64,000 nt of DNA, taken from contig NZ_CP015136.1 of NCBI RefSeq assembly GCF_001618865.1, positions 2,267,001 to 2,331,000 on the forward strand, in the 5' to 3' direction. The notes under the pieces are model-generated. The model did no database searches and had not been told where the DNA came from. It worked only from the letters and a program-made list of their open reading frames with translations. The stretch comes from Luteitalea pratensis (GTDB lineage Bacteria; Acidobacteriota; Vicinamibacteria; Vicinamibacterales; Vicinamibacteraceae). Position 1 is the stretch's first letter. Each line of letters begins with the position of its first letter. Positions 25,648 to 34,551 of the stretch are shown piece after piece. Both the position numbers and the translations under genes were made by a program.

Positions 25648-25669
25648 CCCGCAGGCTTCGGCCTGCGGG
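25648..25669. repeat. Simple palindrome, CCCGCAGGC arms
   Basis: CCCGCAGGC, TTCG, GCCTGCGGG, preceded by TA. It lies 22 nt after the stop of the propeller gene. It forms a strong hairpin, but no T-run follows. Confidence 0.7.
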
Positions 25670-25861
25670 AGAAGCCGGAAAGCACACGGCCTGGTTCAAT
25701 CAGCGTCAGCTCGAAATCTCTGGCGCGAGGGCGCACGCACGTCGGACTCCGGTGGCGAAGCCAAGTACGTGAAAAGCCGCCACGCCACGCCGGGCCGGGC
25801 GCTGCGTGATGCCGCGCTCCTGAACGCTGGTGTATGGTGGCAACGCTCCGGTCGCCGACAG

Positions 25862-27199
25862 ATGTCCATTTTGCTGCGGCTGTGCGCCGCTTCCGCCGTC
25901 ACGCTCGTCTTCGCCGCCGCCGGCGCCCTCGCGCAGCCGACCCGCATCGACGTCGTGACCCCCATCGCCCCGGAACTGGCCGCCTACGGCCCCTCCGCCA
26001 TCGGCGTGCGAACGCTGACCGCCGTCGATCGCGATCGGCCAGACGTCCTCCGCACGAAGGAGGGCGAGCCCACCGCGCGCTACGACCGCCGGTTCGTGCT
26101 CGAGGTTTGGTACCCGGCGACGCTCGCCCCAGGCGAGACGCCTGGCGGCACCTACCACACCGTCGCCCGCGACCCGACGATCGCCGTGACGCTGCAGGGC
26201 CAGGCCGTGCGTGATGCGACACTCGCGACCGCGGGCGGGCCGTTCCCCCTGGTGATCCTGTCGCACGGTTACCCCGGCAACCGCTACCTGATGAGCCATC
26301 TTGGCGAGAACCTCGCGAGCAAGGGCTTCATCGTCGTGTCCATCGACCACGCCGACAGCACCTACGAGGACCAGCAGGCCTTCGCGAGCACGCTCTACAA
26401 CCGGCCGTTCGATCAGTTGTTCGTCCTCGACGAAATGACGCGTCTCGCCGCGCCCGGCTCGGGCAGCTTCCTGAGCGGACGCCCCGACACCTCTCGCACT
26501 GGCCTCGTCGGCTACTCGATGGGCGGGTACGGCGTGATCAACGCGATCGGCGGTGGCTACAGCGCGGCGAGCCTGACGATGCGAGGGGCGCCGCCCAACC
26601 GGTTGCTCGGCGAACGGGCCGCGGCCAACCCGGCGTATCGTGCGCTGAACGACACGCGCGTGAAGGCGGTCATCGCGATCGGCCCGTGGGGCATGCAGGC
26701 CGGCATATGGGACGCCGAGGGCCTCGGCGGCATCCGCACGCCGGTGCTGTTCGTGGCCGGCAGCGTCGACGACGTGTCCGGCTACGCGAAGGGCACGCGT
26801 GCGCTGTTCGAGGGCGTGGTCAACGCCGACCGCTACCTGCTGACGTTCGTCAACGCGAACCACAACGCGGCGGCGCCGCATCCGGCGCCCACGGAGACGC
26901 TTGGCGCCACAGGCCCAGCGGTGGTGGCGTACACGCAACACGCCGATGCGGTATGGGACACGGTGCGGATGAACAATATCCTGCAGCACTTCGCCACAGC
27001 GTATTTCGATCGCCATCTGAAGGGCGACGACGCGAAGCAGGCCTACTTCGACGTGGTCGCGTCTGGCACCGATGCGGTGTACGCCGTGGATCGCGAGGGC
27101 CGCGAGCTGCCGGGGCACACCTACTGGAAGGGCTTCAAGAGAGGCACGGCGGTCGCCCTCACTCTCGAACACGCGACCCCGGCGCCCGGCGCCAGGTAA
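25862..27199 (+). CDS. Exported alpha/beta hydrolase (PAF-acetylhydrolase/chlorophyllase-like)
   Basis: A 445-aa protein with a signal peptide (residues 1-23, ending AGALAQ). The hydrolase core shows the oxyanion stretch PLVILSHGYPGNRYLMSHL, the nucleophile elbow GLVGYSMGGYGVINA, and late elements VLFVAGSVDDVSGYA (Asp) and FVNANHNAAAPHP (His). The long N-terminus with RRFVLEVWYPATL resembles PAF-acetylhydrolase-like dienelactone-fold enzymes. The substrate is unknown and it is likely a periplasmic esterase. No Shine-Dalgarno is evident before ATG 25862. Confidence 0.82.
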   Translation: MSILLRLCAASAVTLVFAAAGALAQPTRIDVVTPIAPELAAYGPSAIGVRTLTAVDRDRPDVLRTKEGEPTARYDRRFVLEVWYPATLAPGETPGGTYHTVARDPTIAVTLQGQAVRDATLATAGGPFPLVILSHGYPGNRYLMSHLGENLASKGFIVVSIDHADSTYEDQQAFASTLYNRPFDQLFVLDEMTRLAAPGSGSFLSGRPDTSRTGLVGYSMGGYGVINAIGGGYSAASLTMRGAPPNRLLGERAAANPAYRALNDTRVKAVIAIGPWGMQAGIWDAEGLGGIRTPVLFVAGSVDDVSGYAKGTRALFEGVVNADRYLLTFVNANHNAAAPHPAPTETLGATGPAVVAYTQHADAVWDTVRMNNILQHFATAYFDRHLKGDDAKQAYFDVVASGTDAVYAVDREGRELPGHTYWKGFKRGTAVALTLEHATPAPGAR

Positions 27200-27247
27200 C
27201 GCAGCTTCATGCCGACCGTGGCCACGAAGAGGGCGTCCCTGGCGACC

Positions 27248-27958
27248 CTACGTCCGATGCAGCCAGGCGGCATGGTGTTCGCGGACGATGGCAATCGCCT
27301 CATCCGCGTTCGCCACGCAACGCGGGATGTCCATGTCGCGTGCGCTGGCCAGCGGCGGGTCCGACGACAGCATCGACTGCTTCGCCCACTCCAGCAGCCC
27401 CGGCCACATCTGACCCACGAGGATGAGTGACGTATTCTCGAGGTGTCCCACCTGCAGCAACTGCCAGATCAGCGTCATCTCGAGCACGGTGCCGATGCCT
27501 CCCGGCGCGACGATGAAGGCGTCGGAGGAGAGGACGAATTGATGCAGGCGCGTGAAGAATGTCCGGTGTTCGAACGCTGAGGTCACGAAGGCGTTCACCT
27601 CCTGCTCGAACGGCAGATCCACGCGGATGCCGACTGACTGCACGCCTCGGCCTGCGGCGCCTTCATTGGCCGCCTGCATGAGGCCAGGACCGCCGCCGGT
27701 CACGATGTCGCAGTCCATGTCGGCGAGTGCCGCGGCTGCGCGCTTGGTCTCCTCGTAGCCGAAGGACCCGGGCTGCAGGCGCGCGGAACCGAAGATCGAC
27801 ACGCGATAGCGCTCTCGCTTCGAGGGCTTCAGCCGCGTCAGGTTGTTGACGACGTCCCAGAGGCCATGGACCGAGTCGACGAGGACCTGTCGCACCTGCT
27901 CTTCGTCGCTGAGGCTGATGGCGTTGGAACCGGCGCGAGCAGGCTTGTCGTTGGTCAT
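27248..27958 (-). CDS. LOG family (lysine-decarboxylase-motif) nucleotide phosphoribohydrolase-like protein
   Basis: A 236-aa protein carrying the two LOG signatures: DIVTGGGPGLMQAANEGAAG and APGGIGTVLEMTLIWQLLQ (PGGxGTxxE). The Rossmann opening is YRVSIFGSARLQPG. LOG proteins split nucleoside 5'-monophosphates, or cytokinin nucleotides, into base and ribose phosphate. Despite old annotation, they are not lysine decarboxylases. ATG 27958 is chosen because GGAGGG lies just upstream; an ATG 5 codons earlier overlaps that Shine-Dalgarno. Confidence 0.85.
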   Translation of the reverse strand: MTNDKPARAGSNAISLSDEEQVRQVLVDSVHGLWDVVNNLTRLKPSKRERYRVSIFGSARLQPGSFGYEETKRAAAALADMDCDIVTGGGPGLMQAANEGAAGRGVQSVGIRVDLPFEQEVNAFVTSAFEHRTFFTRLHQFVLSSDAFIVAPGGIGTVLEMTLIWQLLQVGHLENTSLILVGQMWPGLLEWAKQSMLSSDPPLASARDMDIPRCVANADEAIAIVREHHAAWLHRT

Positions 27959-27992
27959 GCGGTCGCCCTCCATGGAGCTAGCGTACTGAGTC

Positions 27993-27998
27993 TACAAT
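27993..27998 (+). promoter_or_regulatory. Putative -10 box of the chimeric exported-protein gene
   Basis: TACAAT ends 6 nt before ATG 28005, with no Shine-Dalgarno. It is the same arrangement as at 3234 and 61720. Confidence 0.45.
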
Positions 27999-28004
27999 GC
28001 CGCG

Positions 28005-29555
28005 ATGCGTCGCGAGTTCAACGAGGATCGCCTTGCCGGACGTGCCGCGGACGACAGTCGCCGTGCACTGCAGACGTTGGTGTCAGCGCTCATCGTCGTT
28101 GCGTGCCTCATGTCGGACGCATCGGCGCAGCAGGTTGCCGACACGGCCTTTGCTGCGCCGATTGCGCAGCCCGCGTTTGCCGCAGACCAGGGCCCGCTGG
28201 TGGTGATCGACGAGGCGCACCACAACTTCCATCACGTCGACGGGCAGGTATCAGCCGTTCGCGCAGTTGTTGCGGCGCGACGGGTTCCGAGTTCATGGTT
28301 CGTCGAATCCGTTCACAGCCGACGCGCTTCGCGGCACCCGCATCCTCGTCATTGCCAATGCCCTCCACGCCCGCAACCGCGACGACTGGACACTGCCGTT
28401 CCCAAGAGCCTTCCGCGGATGGCAGAAGCCGAATTCTCGACCAGGATCGAGTCCGATCAACCGCTGGTCGTCGATCGCACCATGTCGTGGAACGTGCAGA
28501 GTGGTTATGGCGCGCATGCGGAGACGGCGGTGACCGCCCCGGCGCTGACGTGGTACTTCGCAGAAGGGTCCACCGTCGGCGGGTTCAATCTCTTCTACCT
28601 GCTCCAGAACCCGAACACGAGCCCGGCGCAGGTGCGTGTGCGGTACCTGAGGCCGACCGGTGCACCACTCGAGAAGATGTACACACTGCTGCCGACCTCG
28701 CGCAGCAACATCTGGGTCAACGTCGAGGACTTCCCGGGTCTGGGCAAGGCGCTGGCCGCGTCCGACGTCTCTGGCGTGATCGAGGTCACCAACGACCAAC
28801 CAATCATTGTCGAGCGGGCCATGTATCTCGACGTCACCGGGGAGACGTTCGGGGCCGGACACGAAAGCGCGGGCATCACGGCCGCGGCAACCGAGTGGTT
28901 CCTGGCGGAGGGTGCGACGGGACCGTTCTTTGACCTCTTCGCGCTGGTCGCCAACCCCGGCACGACCGACGCGCAGGTCGAGGCGACCTACCTGCTGCCG
29001 GAGGGAACTGTCCTCGTGCTTCCGTACACGGTGGCAGCCAACAGCCGGTTCAACATCTGGGTCGACCTCGCGCACCCGGCCCTGGCCAACACGGCCGTGT
29101 CGACGATCATCCGTTCGGTGAACGGCGTGCCGATCATCGTGGAGCGGGCGATGTGGTGGCCGGAAGGCGGGTGGTACGAAGCGCACAACTCGCCCGGAGC
29201 GACGACCACCGGGACGAAATGGGCCTTGGCCGAAGGCGAGGTCGGCGGTGCGAGGGGCGTGGACACCTACATCCTGCTCGCCAACACGTCGACGACGGAC
29301 GGCCAGGTGAAGGTCACGCTGCTCTTCGAGGACGGCAGTAGCGCGGAGCGGATGTTCACGGTGACAGCACGGAGCCGGTTCAACGTCGATACGCGTCACG
29401 AGTTCCCGGAGACGGCCAACCGGAGATTCGGCGCCATCATCGAAAGCCTCGGCGCGACACCCGCGCAACTGGTCGTCGAGCGCGCGATGTACTGGGACGC
29501 GAGGGGAAAGACGTGGGCGGCGGGCACGAACGCGCTCGGTACGAAACTGCGCTGA
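28005..29555 (+). pseudogene. Chimeric, frameshifted gene: DUF4350-like N-terminus joined to DUF5719-like repeats
   Basis: The open frame encodes 516 residues, but its parts do not belong together. Residues 1-80 carry a signal and LVVIDEAHHNFHHVDG, the start of a DUF4350-like domain. The continuation of that domain (YQPFAQLLRRDGFRVHGSSN, then RILVIANALHARNRDDW) is in the +1 frame, so a 1-nt change near 28248 broke it. From ~28430 the original frame encodes an unrelated domain of ~370 residues with four repeats (WYFAEGSTVGGFNLFYLLQNPN, PIIVERAMYLD, FLAEGATG.FFDLFALVANPG, PIIVERAMWW), DUF5719-like surface repeats. The C-terminal repeats are intact, so a secreted product with a scrambled linker is possible. 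Confidence 0.65.
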
Positions 29556-29567
29556 ATCAGGCGCAGT

Positions 29568-29765
29568 CGTCGTCGCGGCGACGATGCGCCTGCTGGCACG
29601 AATACCGTGACCGGGCGGAGGAGACGTGGGGTTGATGGGGAGACAACTGTTTAGTGTTCACTAAACACCGAATGGGACTCGCCGCCGCTCACCCCACCAC
29701 GCGTCATTACGCCGCCGAAGCGGCGAAATCGAGATCGCGTCGTCGAGTGCCTGGCTCGAGCGGCG
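29568..29765. repeat. ~198-bp dispersed repeat, copy 1
   Basis: It matches 33802-34000 at roughly 90% identity by eye, including ACGATGCGCCTGCTGGCACG, GGAGGAGACGTGGGGTTGAT and TTTAGTGTTCACT. It contains the near-palindrome GTTTAGTG-TTCACTAAAC (29650-29666). It lies outside any intact gene. Confidence 0.85.
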
Positions 29766-30180
29766 AGATTGGGCCGGCGCGCGCCAGCGCTGGACGACTG
29801 CTCTCTCGTGGCCCCAGGGGTTGTCGAACACGAAGTGCCAGGAGTCGTCCGAGTGACGACGCAGCATGTCCGCGTTGCCGTCAACGATCGGTTCGAGGCC
29901 GTGCTGCGGCGTTCTCGTTATTGTGACTGGCCAAGCCGCTGTCAGATGCCCCTGTTGGCGACGTCTCGTAAGGATGAGATCGGGCGTGAGTGTTCAGGGA
30001 CTACCGATTGGCAGGAACTGCCAAAGCATTGGCGGTCTCTGTCAATCGAGAATGACAGCTCGCCTGCGATGCTGATGCCTGGTCGATTCGGGTGGATGTG
30101 GCGCGAGTGTCATTCCAAATGCCTATAGCAACGATGGTCTCCATGTGGCGAAGACGCGCTCGCATCGTGCGAGGCAACGC
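29766..30180. other. Gap with a possible gene relic on the minus strand
   Basis: Beyond repeat copy 1 the minus strand (about 29910-29790) reads EPIVDGNADMLRRHSDD, then SWHFVFDNPWGHERAVVQRW. This looks like real protein text but has no upstream start or recognisable family. The rest of the gap shows nothing. Confidence 0.3.
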
Positions 30181-30882
30181 ATGATGCGGTACTCGGCAGG
30201 CCGCTGTCTCGTTGTCCTCACGTTGTTAGCCGGGCTGCCCTGGGCGCCGGCGAAGCTATCCGCCGAGAGCCGCCAGGCGACGCACGCGGTCGAGACCGCG
30301 TTCGCTGCGCGGGTCGAGCACGTCGTGGACGGCGACACGATTGACGTTCGTCGCAGCGACGGCACCCTCATCAGGATCCGCGTCCACGGCATCGACTGCC
30401 CCGAACGGGGCAAGCCCTTCTCGAACGTGGCGCGCAACTTCACGCGTTCAATGGTGTTCGGCCAGGACATCCGCGTCACGCCCAGGGACACCGATCGCTA
30501 CGGAAGGCTTGTCGCCCAGGTGCGGGTTGGTGAGCGCGATCTCAGCGAGGCCCTGGTCGAGGCCGGCCTCGCGTGGCAGTTCCGCCGCTACAGCGACGAC
30601 GCTCGTCTTGCGTCGCTTGAGCAGGCAGCTCGCGAGGCCAAGCGCAGTCTCTGGCAGCTTGGCGGCGACCCGCATGGCGTCCGAGACACAGTGCGCCGGC
30701 CACTGGTGGCCGACCCCGACGCGAGTGCGGAAGCCGTCGAATTGCACGGCAACGTCAACAGCCGCCTTTATCACCGGCCATCTTGCAGGAACTACAGCTG
30801 CAAGAACTGCACGCGAGTGTTTTCGAGTGAACAGGCCGCCGAGGCTTCAGGCTTCAAGGCGGCTAAGGACTGCAACTTTTGA
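30181..30882 (+). CDS. Exported thermonuclease (SNase-like) with C-terminal Ada-type Cys motif
   Basis: A 233-aa protein: hydrophobic signal (residues ~5-25), then a staphylococcal-nuclease fold. The catalytic set is recognisable: VDGDTIDV (Asp), RIRVHGIDCPERG (Arg, Asp, Glu) and DTDRYGRLVAQVRV (Arg). The C-terminal ~45 residues form a small Cys-rich domain (YHRPSCRNYSCKNCTRVF, AAEASGFKAAKDC) resembling the Ada metal-binding module often appended to secreted nucleases. It is a Ca-dependent nuclease acting outside the cytoplasm. Two ATGs stand in tandem at 30181 and 30184; an upstream ATG at 30145 would precede a non-signal stretch. Confidence 0.88.
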   Translation: MMRYSAGRCLVVLTLLAGLPWAPAKLSAESRQATHAVETAFAARVEHVVDGDTIDVRRSDGTLIRIRVHGIDCPERGKPFSNVARNFTRSMVFGQDIRVTPRDTDRYGRLVAQVRVGERDLSEALVEAGLAWQFRRYSDDARLASLEQAAREAKRSLWQLGGDPHGVRDTVRRPLVADPDASAEAVELHGNVNSRLYHRPSCRNYSCKNCTRVFSSEQAAEASGFKAAKDCNF

Positions 30883-30982
30883 GCAGCCGCAGGCCTCGGT
30901 TCCATGGACGCCAGCCTCGACGCCGCTGACGTCGTGTCGGCACCGTTCGAGCTGAGCGCTCTACCCAATCAGATGCCGGGGC

Positions 30983-31002
30983 CCACAGGCCTCCGCCTGT
31001 GG
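30983..31002. repeat. Simple palindrome, CCACAGGC arms
   Basis: CCACAGGC, CTCC, GCCTGTGG between the nuclease gene and the converging haloperoxidase-like gene. Confidence 0.65.
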
Positions 31003-31121
31003 TGCGAGCCGCGCGTGAACCACACCGAGCCCAACCCAATGCAGAGTTGATCCAGATCCAGCCCTGTTGTCCTGGGAGGCTGCCCGGCGTTCACGCAGCA
31101 CGCCGGGCAGCTCCCTGGTCA

Positions 31122-32570
31122 CTACTGGCCGGCCAGCTTCCGCTGCAGGAACTCGAACGCCTTGTCGCCCACCTGCCGACACGAGTTCCGCGCCTCCTCG
31201 ATCGCGGGCCTGAAATGCACGCCGCCCCAGAGGCGACTCATACCGCATTCCTCCTCGAACTCGGTGAAGGTCTGCCACGGCCCCAGCACGACGTCGGCGG
31301 CCGGCGTGACGCCAGGCTCGATCACCGACGATCCGGCGGGCTTCGGGACTGACCAACCAAACTGATCGGAGCCGAGATAGCGCCGGCTCGCCTGGGCGTG
31401 CGCTGCGCAGAAGCACGAGGATCCCGAGGGATACTCCGGGTGGTTCGCGGTGTTCAGGTACGAACGCCACTCGTTGGCGGGAAGGTCGTTGACGATGCCG
31501 CGTCCAGGGCCCGCCCATCCGGTGATCGTCCGTCCGCGATTCAGGTAGCGAATGGCGGTGACGGGCCGCACGGCGTCGTACAGGTACTTGTCCCTCCACG
31601 TAGTGATCCCGCCGTCGAAGGCGGCGACGTTCGTGAGGAAGTCGTAGTGCACGAACTCGTCGAGTGACATGTTGCGGGACTGCGCGATGAAGAGCGCCGC
31701 GAAACCGAGGCCCGTGATCTTGTTGTCGAAGAGCTCCGCGACCATCTTCTGGTAATCGGTGAGAGTCGCCTGCGCGTCCATGACCTCGTCGGCTTGTGCC
31801 TCATAGGCCTGTCGCCGGTGATGGTTGCTGTCGATGGGCGGGGGAGTGCCGAACGCTGCCGGATTGCCGTAGGAGTACGGCGTGGTCGCGCCCCATTGCG
31901 GCGTGGCGAACTGCTGACCCAGAAACGTCCCGTTGCCCGGTGTCGTGAAGAGCGGCTGCCATCGCGAAGGATTCGACAGCTTCCACGGCGTGTTGACCGG
32001 CATGTAGCCGGTGTAGTCGGCATACGGCCGCAGATCGTAGACGCGCCCGCCCTCGTCACCGAGCTGGTTCATGCCGTCACGCTCGCGCGCCACGGCCACG
32101 GCGCTGCCGGCGACGTTCCCGATGCCGATCGGCGTCCTCACATCAACGCTCGCATCGTCTGGATCGAGGCCGACCGACACGAGCATCTGCCGCCAGTCCG
32201 CCGCGAACCGCGGCATGAGACGGTTGAGCAGGCGGTATGTCGCGTACGCCATCGCGATGTTCTTGTTCCTGGTGGTGGCCTCGGCAGGCGGGCGATTCTC
32301 CAGCCGCGTGTAGACGCCCTTCGCGGTGGGATGGTAGGGGGCGATCGCGTCGAACCACGCATTGGTGATGAGCGTGGTGTGACGCAGGATGATCGGCGCG
32401 TCGTTGGGTGACGTCGTCTGGAACAACGCCGGAATCACGGCGGGGATGATCACCTCGATGCCGATGTTGCCGCTCGAGAAGTCGAACGGGGGAGCCTGAG
32501 CCTGCGGCCGCGCGGGCATGAGCACGAGCGCTGCCGTACAGAATGCGATCCTGGGAATTACACGACACAT
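31122..32570 (-). CDS. Vanadium haloperoxidase-like (PAP2 superfamily) exported protein
   Basis: A 482-aa protein with a signal peptide (residues 1-25, ending RPQAQA). The N-terminal half resembles DUF6851-type extensions (AWFDAIAPYHPTAKGVYTRL). The vanadate/phosphate-site motifs are in the C-terminal half: KYLYDAVRPVTAIR (K-x6-RP), EYPSGSSCFCAAHAQ (normally PSGH) and SRLWGGVHFRPAIEEA (SR-x3-G-x-H-x3-D, with Glu for the final Asp). The histidine of PSGH is replaced by Ser, so haloperoxidase chemistry is doubtful and phosphatase-like or other activity is possible. A GGAGG Shine-Dalgarno precedes ATG 32570. Confidence 0.8.
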   Translation of the reverse strand: MCRVIPRIAFCTAALVLMPARPQAQAPPFDFSSGNIGIEVIIPAVIPALFQTTSPNDAPIILRHTTLITNAWFDAIAPYHPTAKGVYTRLENRPPAEATTRNKNIAMAYATYRLLNRLMPRFAADWRQMLVSVGLDPDDASVDVRTPIGIGNVAGSAVAVARERDGMNQLGDEGGRVYDLRPYADYTGYMPVNTPWKLSNPSRWQPLFTTPGNGTFLGQQFATPQWGATTPYSYGNPAAFGTPPPIDSNHHRRQAYEAQADEVMDAQATLTDYQKMVAELFDNKITGLGFAALFIAQSRNMSLDEFVHYDFLTNVAAFDGGITTWRDKYLYDAVRPVTAIRYLNRGRTITGWAGPGRGIVNDLPANEWRSYLNTANHPEYPSGSSCFCAAHAQASRRYLGSDQFGWSVPKPAGSSVIEPGVTPAADVVLGPWQTFTEFEEECGMSRLWGGVHFRPAIEEARNSCRQVGDKAFEFLQRKLAGQ

Positions 32571-33033
32571 GGAGCCCTCCTCTTGCCAGCAGACGACTCG
32601 AGCACGGCCTGGCCGCTCGGGAAGCTGCGGATGTGCCTCTACCGTTGTGTCTGCGTGTTGCTGTTCAGCAAGACGGGCGCGTCGTTAAGGACCCGCCCGT
32701 TAACAGGAAGAACGTCGTGGCCTCGTGCATTCGGACATCGACCACCACACCGATTGCAGGGACGCGTGGCCGGCCTCGAAGGACGCGTCGGATTGGCGGA
32801 GTGGCGGGGCGTGTGCATGAGGTCCCGGCGTCTGCACCGGCGGGCCGGGCTCCGCCTTCGCAAAGGCTACGGCGGACGAGTCGGAGAGCCGGCCCTACCG
32901 TCGTCGGAGCCGGCCTACTTTCGTCGCATTCCAAGGCGACAGGAGGCGCAGCGGCCACGCGGTTCCATGTGCTGTCGGTGGATAGAACGACGAGTGATGC
33001 CGCGAGTGGCGAGGGAGTAGAGTCGACGACACC
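32571..33033. other. 463-nt divergent intergenic region
   Basis: It separates the haloperoxidase-like gene from the hydrolase at 33034. It contains palindromic element copy E (32842-32895) and a TAGAGT box (33018-33023) 10 nt before ATG 33034. Otherwise nothing is recognised. Confidence 0.5.
32842..32895. repeat. Palindromic element with 32-nt core (copy E)
   Basis: The core at 32851-32882 (TCCGCCTTCGCAAAGGCTAC...) is in the same orientation as copy A and is exactly 32 nt. The arms are GGGCCGGGCTCC on the left and GGAGAGCCGGCCC on the right (nearly complementary), with CTACC following. Confidence 0.75.
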
Positions 33034-33843
33034 ATGCGCCTGCTTCTGATCGCGGCGGGGTGCGCCCTTACGCTGCTGGCTCTGATCTGGCTGGGACAGC
33101 GCCGGTTGATGTACTTCCCGCACCACGCCGTGCCGCCGCCAGCGGCCGTCGGCCTCGCGGACGTCGAGCAGGTGGCGTTCACGACGCAGGACGGGGTCGA
33201 ATTGCATGGATGGTTCGTCCCGGCGACTCAGTTGCCTGCGCGCGCGACGATGCTGGTGTGCAACGGCAACGCGGGCAACCGCGCCTACCGCGCGGAACTC
33301 GCGCATGCCTTCCGCTCACACGGTGTGGCCATGCTGCTGTTCGACTACCGCGGATACGGCGACAACGCCGGCTCACCCGACGAGCGCGGGCTCGCGCTCG
33401 ACGCGCGCGCGGCGCGCCGCTACCTGCTGTCGCGCCCCGACGTGGATGCCGCTCGCCTGGTGTACTTCGGAGAGTCGCTCGGCGCCGCCGTCGCGGTGGA
33501 ACTCGCCGCCGAGCACCCGTCCGCGGCGCTCGTCCTGCGGTCGCCCTTCACGTCGATGGCCGACGTCGGCAGCTACCACTACCCGCTGCTGCCGGTGCAC
33601 CTGCTGCTGCGCGACCGATATGCAGCGATCGACCACATCGCGCAGGTGCGCGCGCCCTTGCTGGTCATCGCCGGCGACGCCGACAGCATCGTCCCTCTCG
33701 AGCAGAGCCGGCGCCTGCACGACGCCGCGAATTCACCGAAGGCCTTTGTCGTCATCGAGGGTGCCGACCACAACGACGCCGCGCTGACCGCCGGCCCCAT
33801 CGTCGTCGCGGAGACGATGCGCCTGCTGGCACGAATGCCGTGA
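33034..33843 (+). CDS. Membrane-anchored alpha/beta hydrolase (ABHD13/BEM46-like)
   Basis: A 269-aa protein with an uncleaved N-terminal helix (residues 2-20, LLLIAAGCALTLLALIWLG) followed by QRRLMYFPHH, typical of BEM46/ABHD13-type hydrolases. The triad is Ser in VYFGESLGAAVAVEL, Asp in VIAGDADSIVP and His in EGADHNDAAL. The last ~15 codons (TMRLLARMP) fall inside a ~198-bp dispersed repeat (33802-34000) that also occurs at 29568, so its present C-terminus came with, or seeded, that repeat. Confidence 0.85.
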   Translation: MRLLLIAAGCALTLLALIWLGQRRLMYFPHHAVPPPAAVGLADVEQVAFTTQDGVELHGWFVPATQLPARATMLVCNGNAGNRAYRAELAHAFRSHGVAMLLFDYRGYGDNAGSPDERGLALDARAARRYLLSRPDVDAARLVYFGESLGAAVAVELAAEHPSAALVLRSPFTSMADVGSYHYPLLPVHLLLRDRYAAIDHIAQVRAPLLVIAGDADSIVPLEQSRRLHDAANSPKAFVVIEGADHNDAALTAGPIVVAETMRLLARMP

Positions 33844-34000
33844 CCGGCGCGGAGGAGACGTGGGGTTGATGGGGAGACAGGTGTTTAGTGTTCACTGAAC
33901 ACTGAATGGGACTCGCCGCCGACCACCCCACCACGTGTTCATTACGCCGTCGAAGCGGCGAAATCGAGATAGCGTCGTCGAGGACTTGGCTCGAGCGGCG
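33802..34000. repeat. ~198-bp dispersed repeat, copy 2
   Basis: It is homologous to 29568-29765. The first 42 nt overlap the 3' end of the hydrolase gene. It contains GTGTTTAGTGTTCACTGAAC. Confidence 0.85.
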
Positions 34001-34081
34001 TGCAGTGCCTTTTCCGTCGCATCCGCCGACTCCCGAAGTACACCAGGCCGCGGCGTCTGCACCGCCGAGAGCGAGCCGCCC

Positions 34082-34546
34082 CTACTTGAACAGGTCGTCG
34101 AACGCCTTCTTCGCGCTCGACTCGGGGGACGGCGCCGCCGACGCGGTCGATGACGTCTCGCGCTCCCAGGACGCACGCACGGCAAACAGCGTGCAGTCGT
34201 TGGCCGCGTCCTTCGGTGAGATTCGCGCCGGAATCTTCTGCGCGCACTCGAAGGTCGCACTGGTGTCGAAGTACGCGCACTGGGCGCAGGAGTGCAGCGA
34301 CTGGCCGCAGCGGGCGCAGGTGCTGAGCGAGAGGATTGCCGGGTCGACGGGCGCCCCGCACCGCGCGCACTTGACCACCTCGTGGTAGCCCATGAGGTTC
34401 GGGTTGCGCGCGCCTTCCGAGGAAAGGCGGCGTGTGGCCGCCGGCGCGCCCGGCGCCGGCGGTGGACGACGATCGCGGTCCGGCTGTCGAGCGCGATCCC
34501 GGTCGTCGTCCTGGTACCCGTGTTGACGATACTTGCGTTCCGACAT
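34082..34546 (-). CDS. Zinc-ribbon protein of unknown function
   Basis: A 154-aa protein. The first ~45 residues are charged, Arg/Asp/Pro-rich and disordered. Residues ~58-105 hold a zinc-ribbon-like cluster: KCARCGAPVDP, TCARCGQSLHSCAQCAYFD and FECAQKIPARISPKDAANDC. The tail ends KKAFDDLFK. It lies 5 nt downstream of the TIM-barrel gene at 34552 and is probably co-transcribed with it. Its function is unknown; protein or nucleic-acid binding is plausible. Confidence 0.72.
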   Translation of the reverse strand: MSERKYRQHGYQDDDRDRARQPDRDRRPPPAPGAPAATRRLSSEGARNPNLMGYHEVVKCARCGAPVDPAILSLSTCARCGQSLHSCAQCAYFDTSATFECAQKIPARISPKDAANDCTLFAVRASWERETSSTASAAPSPESSAKKAFDDLFK

Positions 34547-34551
34547 GGCGT

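Noticed and set aside
25648-25669. Hairpin after the propeller gene as an intrinsic terminator
   Set aside because: It is a strong stem, but no T-tract follows. The sequence belongs to the palindrome family found also where termination makes no sense.
29650-29666. TTTAGTGTTCACTAAA palindrome as an insertion-sequence end
   Set aside because: No transposase or matching second end nearby. It lies in the middle of the 198-bp repeat rather than at its border.
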